This document shows positions 43,975 to 55,679 of a stretch of DNA of 64,000 nucleotides, piece after piece. Origin of the DNA: Brachionus rotundiformis. Its lineage: Eukaryota > Rotifera > Eurotatoria > Ploima > Brachionidae. Under the pieces are notes generated by a model. That model was not told the DNA's origin and made no database searches. It saw only the letters and a program-made list of their open reading frames with translations. A program made the translations under genes and the position numbers. The DNA lies in contig JAESIW010000020.1 in assembly GCA_016802295.1 (NCBI GenBank), forward strand, positions 976,031 to 1,040,030. The letters run 5' to 3'. The first letter of the stretch is position 1; each line of letters opens with the position of its first letter.

Positions 43975-46900
43975 GTTTGGTAAATTTGCCGCTCCAGAGC
44001 CGCTTTTTCGAGCTTAAATTTTGTTTAAACCAGCCAAAACGTTAATAACAAAATTTAAATTTTAAATTTATAAAATACAATATTGGCAAGGCTTCGCATC
44101 TAATCTTAAAAAAAAATTTTAATTAGCCAAGCAGTGTAAAAAGACCATACAAGTGAAATCGGTTGTTTAGCACCGATCGAATCCAAAACACATTCTAATT
44201 AGTCCTATACAAAGCTAAGTAGTCTATTTACGGTAAATATTATTTTGAGTACAGGTCTAGAATGAATATAATTAATGAATATATTCTCTCTAGTAGCCTC
44301 GTTCTAGCTTAGCTATAACAGTTCTTGAAAGCATTCAAATTTGCACGTAGTTAAGGCGAAAATTTTTAGAAATTTAATTTATGTTGAATTTGAGGTGAAT
44401 ATTTTATTAAAAGGTAATCAACAAATGATAAGAGCCTAGTTTTAAAAGCACTTTAAATTGAAGAATTTCGAGTCCAGTCAATGGCCTAATACCTCCAAGC
44501 AAATAGATTTATCTGGCTGTGTCACTATTATGGGAAAATTAGCTAAAAGTTTTATCATTTTTAAAATTGTCCCTCGATTCCAAGCCCCAATATGAAAATA
44601 AAAACTACGATAATTTAGAATCAAATTTCCCTAGGTAATCAAGGATAAATAAATTTTATAAATATAAAATAAATTGCATTCAAAAATTAAATTCTTTTTA
44701 TAGAACATGACCCAAAATATTTGCTCTCATGTAAAAATCTTGATTCTTTTATTAAAAATAAAATTTAAATAGCCCAAATTGGCATTAAAGTCTAATTTGA
44801 TTTTTGTCTCAAATTGTTTAATTAGTTCAAAAGACAAGTGAAATTGTTGCAAAATAAATACGAAAATATATGGAAACTGTTTGACATTATTGAGATTAAG
44901 ATTATATGTGGCTAATTTAATGGAGCATTTAATAAAAATTAATTCTTGATTAAAATGAAATTAAGAAATTTAATTTTGCTTAATTGAAAAAGGAATATTG
45001 GATTCAGTCGAGTGTAACACGGGACAGTTTGCTTTATCTATCGTGTTTTAAGTATAAAACTTAGGTTCAAATTTTTAATAATCATAAATAAAATGTTCAC
45101 AATTTAAATATAGAGATAACATATAAAATACAAGTCTCACATTTATCAATAAATGTAATTTTTCCTCCATTTCCGTTGATTATAGACTCAGTCTTTGTAA
45201 ATTAATGACTTTATTTAATGTATTTAGTCTTTCTTTGACCTGCTTAGTTATCTATAAAAAAACTATTGACTAAATTTTTTTAATTACTGATCTATTTAAA
45301 CAGTTAACATAGACATTATTTTGAATAAATAAAAAAATGTTAAAGAAAATCATTCTCAATCATCGAAAACATAACTTGATAATGTTAAAAGCGCCTTATT
45401 GTTTATTTTTAGATAAGAAAATAATTATATTTGTTTCCTCTAAGAATTTTTATAAAATTAAAAGTAAATATTGAAATTGTTGTAAATTATTAGATAACTT
45501 TGTGTAATAAATTCAATTAAATTAAAGTGAGGCTATTTTGACAATAATAAATTTTATACTATAATATATAAAATATTAATAAATATGAAATTTATTAAAA
45601 AAACTTAATCTTGTTATTACTTTCATTTTTATAGAAATTTTATTTAAAGAAAAGTTTTACTATGACAAAATGAACTCATAAGTTCTTTTTTAAGATTACA
45701 GAACATATACTTTTATTTAAAAAATATGTTTTGAAAACATATAAAATAATCAGCACAAGTTGGTTATAACAAAAAAATAATTTTTTATTTTTATGAGCAC
45801 TAATCGTGAAGTGTATTGAATTATTTATAATTTTGCTGTATTGTTTTTTGTTTTAAAATTATAATTTGAATTAATCAAGGATAAATTTTATTTTTTATTA
45901 CTTTTTAATAAATGATATGCATTTTTAGCATCACTTTACTCAAAAAATAACTTTAAGTAAAATTCGGCTAGCACAGACTGATATCTAAAAATAAATATTG
46001 ACATACAGAATTAACTCAAAATTTTAGACATTTCTAATTTTTTTAATTTTTAATTATTACTTATAGTAATTACGATATTAAAAAAAATATTTTTTTAGTT
46101 GAATAAAAGTTGAATATATTTTTAATTTTTAGCATGTTGAATTGAATCAATAAATATTAATTTCGTTCTAAAAGAAAAGAGAATGACTAGAATTTTTTTT
46201 AAAAGTAAGGATGAAATAAAATAGTAAAAAATTAGTAATAAATGAATGTAAAATAGTTTAAATTATGAACTTATAAATTAAAAAAGATTACTTAAGTTTC
46301 TCAATTAAAAATCATTTTTTTAATGATTAATTGAAATTAAGTATTATTTTTAAAATGAAAATTATTCGGAAAAAAAACGAAACAACATGGTTCGATTTGT
46401 TCCAAATTTAGTATTTTATTAAAAATCACAAATTGATTTTCATAAATATTCTTAAATTAATACCAAAACTATTTATTTAATATGCTTTATTGAAAACCTT
46501 ATTATTTAAATAACTTATAATAAAATTATAAATATTCCTACAATTGTACTTAAATTATCAAAAATAAAAAATTAAATTTAAAACATTATTCAGTTATTCT
46601 CTTCTGTCCAGTAATGTTAATTGTCCATGTATCTGATAACATCCAATTTTCAATTTGTATTAAAGAAAATAATTACATTAATTTCTTTAAATTATAATTA
46701 ACTTGAATAGATACGAACTTAGCTGAATTTTTTATTTTTAATGATTGTAAATGAAAGAATGACAATAATTAAATAATTTTTAAAAAATTATAAAAAAAAT
46801 TCTTTTTCTAATGAATTAAATTTAAATAAAAAACAATTAAATTAACTTCTAACAAAAAAGTTAATGAAAAAAGGAAGAAAAGAATACCTTGTTTATCAAA

Positions 46901-48200
46901 ATATTACAAATATTAGCCCAAAATCAATATTATACTTCCTGAATTTTTTTATTTAGAGTCTTTAAATATGATAGAATAAAAATGCTTTTAATTTGATCAA
47001 AAACATGTTTATTTACAAATAATTATTTAATATTAAAAAATAAAAAATGATTTATAAATCGGATATTCTTGTGGACTGGATAGAATGAGAATATTATGGC
47101 AAATATAGGCTCGCTTAACCTAATAGAATTTCAAGTTGTGAAGGGTCTTGTCGCAGACAAAAAATGTGTTATAATTATTTTGCTGAAAATTTAAGAGTGA
47201 ATTTAAAGAAGAATGACTCGGGAAATTTGAAATAAATTTTAAGGAATAGTGGTAATCTAATAGAACCAGCATCAAAATCATTAAATAGCGAAAAAAATTG
47301 GATTTTTTTATTCAAGACTTCTGAATAGTGTTGTTATCAAGTAATGAATGTTACACCAACACCAACATTCAAGCATCCAATATTTATTAAAAAAAATCTT
47401 TAAAATATTGGGTTTTTACAGATTTTCCGACTAAATTTAAGAAATTTATATAAATTATTATTTTTTTTTGAAATTTTTAGATAACTACTTTACAATATCA
47501 ATAATAAGTATAATAAATGCTAATAAGTCTTCACAACAAAGGCACTAGGCTGTTGATTGGCCTTGAAATTGAAAAAAATTAAGTTTTTTTAATACAAGTG
47601 TAATAAAAACAATGTGACCAAGCGATCAGTAATAAAATATTCAAGAATTCATTACTTAAATATATCAATTTGATTTTCACAGATTACCTAATAAAATTCT
47701 GGCAATTTAACTTGAATATTTTAATATTATCCTTTTTTTTAATAATTTTATCAAAAATTTATTAAGTTGTAGAAATACTTCACAATAATTAGATAAAAAA
47801 GTGTCAATCGGTGTTTATAAACCTTAAAGTTGAATGTTTTTAATTAAAACATATTAATTGTCTCTCAACTTGGTCAAAAAGCATGTTTAATAGCAAAATT
47901 TTATTCAATATTAAGAATAAAAAATGATTTATAAATCGGATATTCTTGTGGACTGGATAGAATGAGAATTTTATGGCAAATGTTGGTTCGTTTTTAATCC
48001 ATAGTTGTATAACTAGAAGTAGAGCGTCTTATCGCAGACAAAAAAAATGTCCACATGAGATTTTTTTTTAAATAATGTACCTGATACTAAATGCTAATGA
48101 AAAAAGGTTTAATTTTAATAAATAATGTATTCATAATACGTATATAGATATTGATAGATTATGAATTTGAACGCATGCAAGTAATTATTACAAGCCAAAA
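43975..48200. other. Gene-poor AT-rich region with scattered repeats
   Basis: No conserved coding segment was seen in 4.2 kb. A 100 bp stretch at about 47045-47165 (TTATAAATCGGATATTCTTG, then a run ending TCGCAGACAAAAAATGT) recurs at about 47925-48050. Between the two lie LINE-tail-like repeats (about 47200-47520 and 47590-47800) similar to 52400-52760. Confidence 0.5.
47045..48050. repeat. Direct repeat pair bracketing retrotransposon tails
   Basis: The two direct repeats are 880 bp apart. The inner DNA contains 'GGAAATTTGAAAT' and 'TTTTTTATTCAAGACT' blocks homologous to the ORF end at 52338-52631. The outer pair could be a tandem duplication of one truncated element with its flank. Confidence 0.45.
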
Positions 48201-48437
48201 CGGCATATATAAATGAAGCGAACTCGCTCACCAATCTCCAAAGCATCATATCACAAATTCAACTAAACAAAAATCAAGAAATTTCCATCTAAATTCTTTT
48301 TGTTCATTTAATTTTCTCTTCAAATTTAGCTAAAACTATTAAAACATTTTCCTAATTTTTTGTAAGCTTAAATTTAACTTTAATAAAACATTCTAAACCG
48401 GACTTAAAATTAATTTAACTTATCGATTAGGTTCATA

Positions 48438-48497
48438 AACTATATAAACCACTTTCACAAAACAAATTTAACAAAATAAAGCCGAACTGTCTCAACA
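48438..48497 (+). promoter_or_regulatory. TATA box and 5' UTR of the HTH-BEN gene
   Basis: ACTATATAAACCAC at about 48438 lies about 55 bp before the ATG. A second TATATAAA at about 48205 could serve an upstream start. Confidence 0.5.
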
Positions 48498-50637
48498 ATG
48501 GGCCGCCTCTCAGCCTATGCCAAAAACAGAATTTTGAAGCTGAGATTCAAGAAGAACAAGCGCATCATTCACATTGTAGAGATTTTGAAGCGTGACGACA
48601 ACATAAAGGTCTCGCGGCAGGCAGTGAGCACATTCTTGAAAAAGTATCTGGAAACCAACTCCATATATGACAAGCCGCGCACTGGACGCAAGCGCAAGCT
48701 CACTCAGGAGGAGATACAACTGATAGGACAGGTGACACGGCTGAACCGCGACATTACAGCCAGAGCCATCAAAGAGTACTTGAACTTGAATGTGTCGACT
48801 TATACCATTCTGCGAGCGACCAAGCTCTTCGAATGGAACAAGTCGAACGAGTCTAAATTGGACGAAAATGGCAGCCCGAGACAAAAAGGCTCGCCTAACC
48901 GAGTGCCTAGGAAGTATACCAAGCGCAAGTCGGCCCAGGCTGCCGAAAGCGATGAGCTCAATCACTCCAATGACCTAAATGACTTGTCGTTCAACAACGA
49001 CGAGGATGAGATTGAAAAAATCCAAATCAAGCCTTTGACAAATCAGGAGATGAACAAAAAGATGGCCGCCGCAGCTGCAGCTGCGTCTGGACACAATTTG
49101 AACGAGGACGGACAAGAGATCAAGTCTTACTCAAGCACCAAACCCAGACAAAATGCCAACTCAATACCAGGTACGTTTTGTAGCTCACAATCCACTCATA
49201 TAAGATACTGGATGATTCTTACCACAATCTTATTTCTAAATAATCTAATAAATGCTTTAAAACCTTTTTTTCATCATTATTTGGTCGATATGGGACCAGT
49301 TATGTAAAAATAAGATCTTATAAGATTCTTATTCGAATCTTATTTATAAAAAATATTTAAAGCATCTTCTTTAAGCATTATTTGGTCGATATGGGACCAG
49401 TTATGTAAAAATAAGATCTTATAAGATTCTTATTCGAATCTTATTTATAAAAAATATTTTCCAAATAAAGGAGCTAATAAAATTTTGTTTAGACTTTGAA
49501 AAAGTGGACCTGGACTTGATAGAGCACCGGGAGCTTCTCATACTAAAGAATCTGTCCTGCTCGCCGATGTCTTTCGCAACAAAAATCCTATTCAAAATAT
49601 TCAAGATAGAAGAGCTGCACGGGCACAATGTGTCCGGCAAGACGCTTAACAAAAACCTAAAGGCCAAGCTGCCACTAGACCCGATCCGAATCGGGTACAT
49701 AAAATTTCTAGTCGAGAAGTATTACGACGAAAAAGAGTGTAGAGAGATGCTACATGGGGCTACAAGTACCAAACAAGACTTGTGGAAGTCGTGTCACACG
49801 GCCATAAATAAAAGCATTCTGATCAGTGAGAGAAAGGCGGCCGTGGCGGCACAGCAGGCCGAGAAGAAGAAAAGCGAAGAAAGCCAGCCCAAGGAGGAAA
49901 AGGAGAACAAAACAGATGAGAAAAAACGCAAGCGCACATTCACCTCGTCGTCGGAAGGCGAAGATTTCGATGACAGCCTCGAGTCGGAAGAGTACGAGTC
50001 CGAGGACAATGCCAACGATGAAGAGGACGACGACGAGATAGAAATGTTCAAAAGTCAGAAGCTAAGTCGCAAAAAAACCCGAACCAAGACCAAAAAATCC
50101 AACTCTCAGTCGGATGAATCAAACGAGTCGGACACAGACGAATATGCCAATGAGATAGAGCTGATTCAGAACATTGAAAATCGGCTGGTGAATCCGAAGG
50201 AGACCGAGAGTGACAAGCCGGCAGCAGAGGCCGAACAGGCCACTGAAGAGTCCAGCGAGGCGCTCGCCGCAGCCAACATAGCTGCCGCGATGAAAAAACG
50301 ATTTGTCGTTGTGGCGCCCAATAGCGAAACCAAAGAGTCCGAAGTATCTGATCAAGATAAAAAAGAGGATAAAAAAGCGACCAGGCTGAGCAGAAAAAAT
50401 AAAAAGGCTGAAGATGATGTTGAGGTTAAGCCAGAAAAAGAGGTGCCCGATGAGCCGAGTATGGTGGTAATGCCCAGGAGAAATATGCGCAATAGCAGGG
50501 CTAGAAAGGAGTCGGACAAAGAAGAGGACAAGTCGGAGAAAGAATCGGAGAAGAAAAGCTCCGATTCCAATGAGCGCATTCAAACTAGACGGTCAACTAG
50601 GGCCACTGTTTTGAACAAATCAACTAGTAGAAGATAG
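48498..50637 (+). CDS. Tc1-type helix-turn-helix plus BEN domain protein
   Basis: Two exons, 48498-49170 and 49493-50637, give 605 aa. Residues 1-115 resemble the bipartite paired-like HTH region of Tc1/mariner transposases: KNRILKLRFKKNKRIIHIVE, VSRQAVSTFLKKYLETNSIY, then the GRKRKLTQEE linker and DITARAIKEYLNLNVSTYTI. There is no DDE catalytic domain. After an Ala-rich linker, residues of about 232-330 look like a BEN domain: FATKILFKIFKIEELHGHNV, KLPLDPIRIGYIKFLVEKYY and LWKSCHTAINKSI. The last 270 residues are acidic/basic and disordered (Glu, Lys, Ser). A nuclear DNA-binding regulator built from a captured transposase HTH is the likely reading. G+C and codon use are unlike a relic, so it looks selected. 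The intron contains a tandem repeat. Confidence 0.75.
49268..49467. repeat. Two-copy tandem repeat in the HTH-BEN intron
   Basis: A unit of about 101 bp occurs twice, each with TTATTTGGTCGATATGGGAC followed by AATAAGATCTTATAAGATTC and its near-inverse GAATCTTATT. The hairpin-forming part suggests a small foldback element duplicated in tandem. Confidence 0.7.
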
Positions 50638-51049
50638 TACATAAATGTTATTTGAGTTTTAACATGAAAAAATAAAATGTATAAATTTTTGAATTTTTTT
50701 TGTTTATTTTTTTTTCTTAGGAGGACGGTTTACTAAGGTTGGTTGAAAAATCCGATTTTGTTATCTATCTATCTATCTCTATTATCTCTAAATCTGATTT
50801 TGTAAATTTTTCACATTTTCACAAATTCGCTTAAAATACCATTTGTTTTGTGTTTTTTAATTATACAGAAAAAAGAAGGAAAGCAAAGTAGGCTCAGATC
50901 GCCACCTCACTCTCTATAATTTGTATGTTATTTACTTTTTTTTTTAAATTAATATTTTTTTTAATTTAAAATTTAATTAGATAATCAAGATGTTATAAAA
51001 ATAAAAAGAATAAAACTCACTTGTAATTTTAATTTTAATAATATTAAAA
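50638..51049. other. 3' UTR and gap, with a CTAT microsatellite
   Basis: AATAAAATG near 50671 would be the HTH-BEN poly(A) signal. A (CTAT)n tract is at about 50762-50780. No gene was seen. Confidence 0.5.
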
Positions 51050-52275
51050 ATTGAGACCTATTTAGTAGTAGTAGTATTTCTTGCTGCGACACCTAACATG
51101 TAGATTGTCTAAGCCCATCACCGCCAATTGGCCGTGTAGAGCTGTAGCAGCCGATTCCGTTGAACTTATCCAAAGCCATTTTAAAATAAGCGGTTGACAT
51201 GGATTTCACCACATTTTCTGGCAACTTATTCCAATGCGGAACTACTCTATTTGAGAAAAATAGACGTCTGGAACTTACTGCAGCTGCAAATCGTTTCTAA
51301 TTTGAGCTGGGAAATTATCTCTCTAAACTCTAATGCTATTTCCTCTTAATCCCCCAGCTGGTCCCTTGTTTTATGATTTGTTCACCATATTTTTACCAAG
51401 CTTACTTTTTTTATTCCATTAACTAATTTGTACATTTCAATCAAGTCCCCTCTCACCCTTCTTTCACTCAGCTTTGTCAGTCCTAGTTTTGTCAGCCTCA
51501 TTTCATGCGGCATGTTTCTTACCGACAAAGGTATTTTTGTTGCCCTCTCTTGCACTTTTTCCAACGCATTCACCTCCATTTTCATACTTGGATTCCAAGC
51601 CTGCACAGTCTAGGTATGGTCTCACCATGGATATATACAATCTTACTCACAGTCTTTCCTCATTACCTGTGAACGTTCGTTTTAGCATTCCAAGTAACCT
51701 ACTCGCGATCGCTTTTCACTTGGCTGGTCCACTTTAAATCTGATGAATTCATAACTCCAAGATCCCTTTTACACTCTGTGGTCGCAAGTATTACATTTCT
51801 GTTGCTTTTTTGTGTATATTTATGCCTTCCATTTTGTCTGCCGAAATGCAATAATTTACATTTTTCAGCACACAGTCCCATTCGCCAGACCTCTATCCAT
51901 TGACATACTGCATCCAGATCTTTCTGTAGCATCGCTCTCTCATAAACATTATTAACTATGCCAAGTATTTTTGAATCATCTGCATATAATTCCATTCTAT
52001 TTGAAACACAGTAGGTTATTTATGTACAGAACAAATAGTAGGGGTCCAAGGACAGACCTTTGCGGAACTCCACTCAGTACGTCTGACCATCTAGAAATTC
52101 CATCACCAAATACAACTCGCTGAGTTCTCTTACTCAAAAAATTTTCGAGCCACCTTACTATTTTCTCACCTAGCCCATAACCACGTAGTTTATGTAGAAG
52201 TCGTTGATGCGGTATCGTATCAAAAGCTTTTGAAAAGTCTAATAGTATTTCATTCACAATGTTACCTTTGGCCAA
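51050..52275 (-). mobile_element. 5'-truncated CR1/jockey-like LINE with frameshifts
   Basis: Reading the minus strand, 52275-51997 gives EILLDFSKAFDTIPHQRLLH and SGVPQRSVLGPLLFVLYINN. Next, 51995-51699 holds the catalytic YADD box and LKWTSQ. Then 51606-51382 gives EKVQERATKIPLSVRN and RRVRGDLIEMYKLVNG, and finally PHWNKLPENVVKSMS and a stop near 51095. The tail ends in a TACTACTAC-type repeat. The palm motifs are present but the ORF is broken into at least three frames and the N-terminal and endonuclease parts are missing. Confidence 0.88.
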
Positions 52276-52337
52276 CTTTTGTCATTCAAAGTTAAAATTC
52301 AATTTTTCAAAACATTTGACATTCCTTGTATTGATTA

Positions 52338-52760
52338 TTGACTCATTCGTTGTCAATTTATTTTTCAAAAAAATCAAAATTGCTGTATTTTCATTATTCT
52401 CCTGAAAATCTAAGACAGAAATTAAAGATGAATGATTCGAGAAATTTGAAATATAATTTAAGGAATATTGAGAATCTGATAGAACCAACAAAAACAGCAA
52501 ACGGCGAACAAACTTTTGGATTTTTTTACTCAAGACTAATAAATTGCTCTGTGATCAAGAGATCAATTTTCAACAATATTAATTTGATTTTCTCAGATTT
52601 TGTACTCAAAAATTCAAAAAATTTAATTTAAACACTTCAATATTTTACTTTTTTTTACTATTTTTAGTTTGTAAAATTATTTTATATTATTTAAATAAAT
52701 GGAGTGTTAATCGGTCTTTATGACAAGGGGATTAGCTTATTGATTAACCTAGAAATTGAA
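52338..52760 (+). mobile_element. 3' end of a second retrotransposon family
   Basis: The open stretch reads NLKYNLRNIENLIEPTKTAN and GEQTFGFFYSRLINCSVIK, which resembles the extreme C-terminus of LINE ORF2 proteins ('YNLR....EP..KT.YGE.SF.YF....IN'). The following AT-rich tail is shared with the repeats at 33650, 47200 and 47590. It abuts the LINE at 51050-52275 in opposite orientation. Confidence 0.5.
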
Positions 52761-55679
52761 TTGAGTGGCTCTGGAAACTGTTACGATGTGAAAATAACCG
52801 TTACAGCCGTATCATTTAATTTCAACAACTGATCTTTCGACAAACTAAATATATATTTATAAATTCAAATAGTTGAGTGAGAGATTTGTGAGGGCGGGAC
52901 TAAGTAATTCTGTTCCATTGGTTGTCAAACTGGCTGAAGAATATTAAGCTGGAATCGGATCAAGATATCTCCAATTGCGGACTCCACTGAATTGCTACCT
53001 AACTATATCTTCTTTTTTTTCATGAAACATCAAATAATTAATCATGAATAGCCTCACTTGATACTAAATTTTATTTTAAGTTTACTCCTAAATTCAAAAC
53101 TATTTTATTAATTCACTAACTATATATATAATTTACTTCTAAAAATTTAACATGGTTGTACTGGACGATAAATCAAAACTCGTTCGCCTTGTTAAAAGAT
53201 ATGTATACGAGAATTGGCAGTGCTTCATTTCAATTTTTAAAAAAATATCCAAAAAAGACATGACAACAGTCTTACTCTTAAAGCTAAAGTGTCGCTTCTT
53301 AATATCAATTGAATGAAGTGCTAATTTTTCTTTTTGGGATATTTTCCATAGAATCAAACTGTTTATTTGTAATATTCGATCTATTTTGAATTTATGGTTT
53401 ACAACTTTAATTTATGTTTGTTAGCTTTGGCATACAAAAATTGACCAAACTATAACACGAGTCATGCGTAGAGGATTACAACTTTCTAGAATATTTCCTT
53501 AAATGTACAAAATAAACTAAGAATTAGCTCTAGGATACTTCATCCTCCCCGACTTAAAAAAAAATGAGAAAACTAAAAAAAAATCTTCCAAAGTTTATAA
53601 TTTAAGATTCATAACAGAGTTTGTTTATCTGTTAAGGATTTAGAATTCGGATTGACTTGAAAATGTTAAGCTTGAGTTTAGTTGATTTTCTTGCTGACCA
53701 TTATCATCACCCAGCAAAACTTCAGTCCGACTCACTTCACCAAATTTCCCAAACACTGACAAGTTCCTTATTTATTCTATAATTCATTCATAATTTTTTT
53801 TATATTTTATTTTACTTTTGATTTTTTAATTTATATTTTTATTCTGAAGGAGCGTAAGCTCGATACAGATATACAAATAATTAAATTAACAAATAAAATA
53901 TTTTAACAAATAATTTTGCTGTGCCTTCCAAAGGAAAGCTAAATGACTATTATGAAACATCTTTTGATTTTGATTTTTATTTTTATTCTAAATTTATCAA
54001 TCATTTGCTAATAGATGAATTAAAATTAGATATTGCTCTTGTTTCTAAGCGAATAATACATAATATAATATAAATGATAAAAAATAAATAAATATAACTA
54101 TAACATAATAAAAATATATCTTTTTCTGCTTTACCAATTATACGCTTTTTAAAGTTGCTTGAATATGTACCAATTACCTTTTCCATTTTGATTTTTTTGA
54201 ATTTTTTAACGAATTTATTGAAGTAAGCATTTCTTCGATCAATAGGTTCCTCTTTGAAACAAATAGTACGATACAATAAAAGTCTTATATTTAAATACTA
54301 ATCTAATTATTTTTTAACTGACCCCTTCAGTAAAAATTGAAACCAAATTGGTAAAAGAAGACAAATTTTTAGGCATTAGACTTGCTTTAAGACTAACTTA
54401 TAATATTTGAATATTTTAAAGAGAGATAACTATTGGTTTCACTTGGTAACTGTCTCATAGCTTGTTTGACAATTTATTTTTATGATCTACGATCCTGAAA
54501 ATCAATAACTTCAATTTATTATCATGATGCTTTAACTAAATTAGTATTAAATGTAATCTTAATTGTATTGTCTACAATATTTATTATTTTTAATATAAAC
54601 CTTTACTTTAAATATATAAAACTTTATTTCATTTATTCGTCTTATTCGAATGTTTCTACAACTTAGGCCTTAATTTAAATCTCACCTTGTCCGGGGATTA
54701 GGAGATTTTTAGACCTTAAAAATATATAAAATTTTATGATTATTTTTTTAGTAAAATTTAATATATATTATTTTTGCTTGTAAAATTATCAAAAATTTTA
54801 TTTTGTGAAAGAATAAACAAACAAGCCTAGCTTTTATTTGGTTTTAATACATTTAATTCATGTGAAAATTTTAAAATATTTGTAACATAATTCGCCTAAT
54901 ATTTAGATCATTTTATTAATTTTAATTAATTTAAAAACGTTTTATCATATTTATTTGTAAATAGGTATATCTTCTTTAATCTAAAAGCCTCCTCATATCT
55001 TAAAAACAATCTTTTCACATTAAAAGCTATCAGAACATCACTTCCATTTAAAAATGAAAATATTTTATTCAAAATTCATGAAAAGTCTTTAAAAAATGAT
55101 TTGAAAGCTTATATTTTGCTTTAATTTGATTAAAATATCGATTTCTAATTAAAAATCAATCACAAATAATAGATAATAGATAAATAAATAATTAAGTGAT
55201 GAGGTATTTTATAATTTTTACTCAAATACCAATAATAACCCAATATTAGATAAAAGTTATCATTTTTTCCAATTTATTACAATCATAAATACACTAAATA
55301 AATAATTATATAAAATTAATAAGTTTGTTTCTAAAATCTATTGATTAACTTTAATTCAAAAAGAAAACTCACATCTATTTTTATATTAACTTTTTTTTTT
55401 TAATTTTAAGTCAATTAGATCAAATTTTTAAACATTTTATTTTGTTTATCTCTATAATACATTAAAAATTGCTGATTTGTTCCAAGTTTGATTAAGCTTT
55501 TTTTTTAAAAAAAAAGAAAAAACATTAAAAATAACAATAAAATAATTTCCAACAAAAAAGAGACAGAGTTTCCAAGAATATTTTCTTTTATATAACCAGT
55601 TTTTTTTTTAATTATTTTTGTTTTTGCTAATTAACACCAAATAAATTGGTTTTCTTACACATACACAAACAGGCTCGGA
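52761..55679. other. Long gene-poor region
   Basis: Mostly AT-rich. 52785-52990 and 53400-53560 are GC-richer and look repeat-derived (starts GTTACGATGTGAAAATAACC), perhaps a solo LTR, but no second copy is in the window. A 91-codon minus frame at 54276-54001 has no ATG at its start and a hydrophobic end; I leave it uncalled. 54300-55679 shows nothing. Confidence 0.4.

Noticed and set aside
49794..50583. Ser-rich and hydrophobic minus-strand frames over the HTH-BEN gene
   Set aside because: They mirror the Glu/Lys/Ser-rich tail codons of the true gene.
52785..53560. Possible solo LTR beginning GTTACGATGTG
   Set aside because: No matching second LTR, primer-binding site or target duplication could be found by eye.
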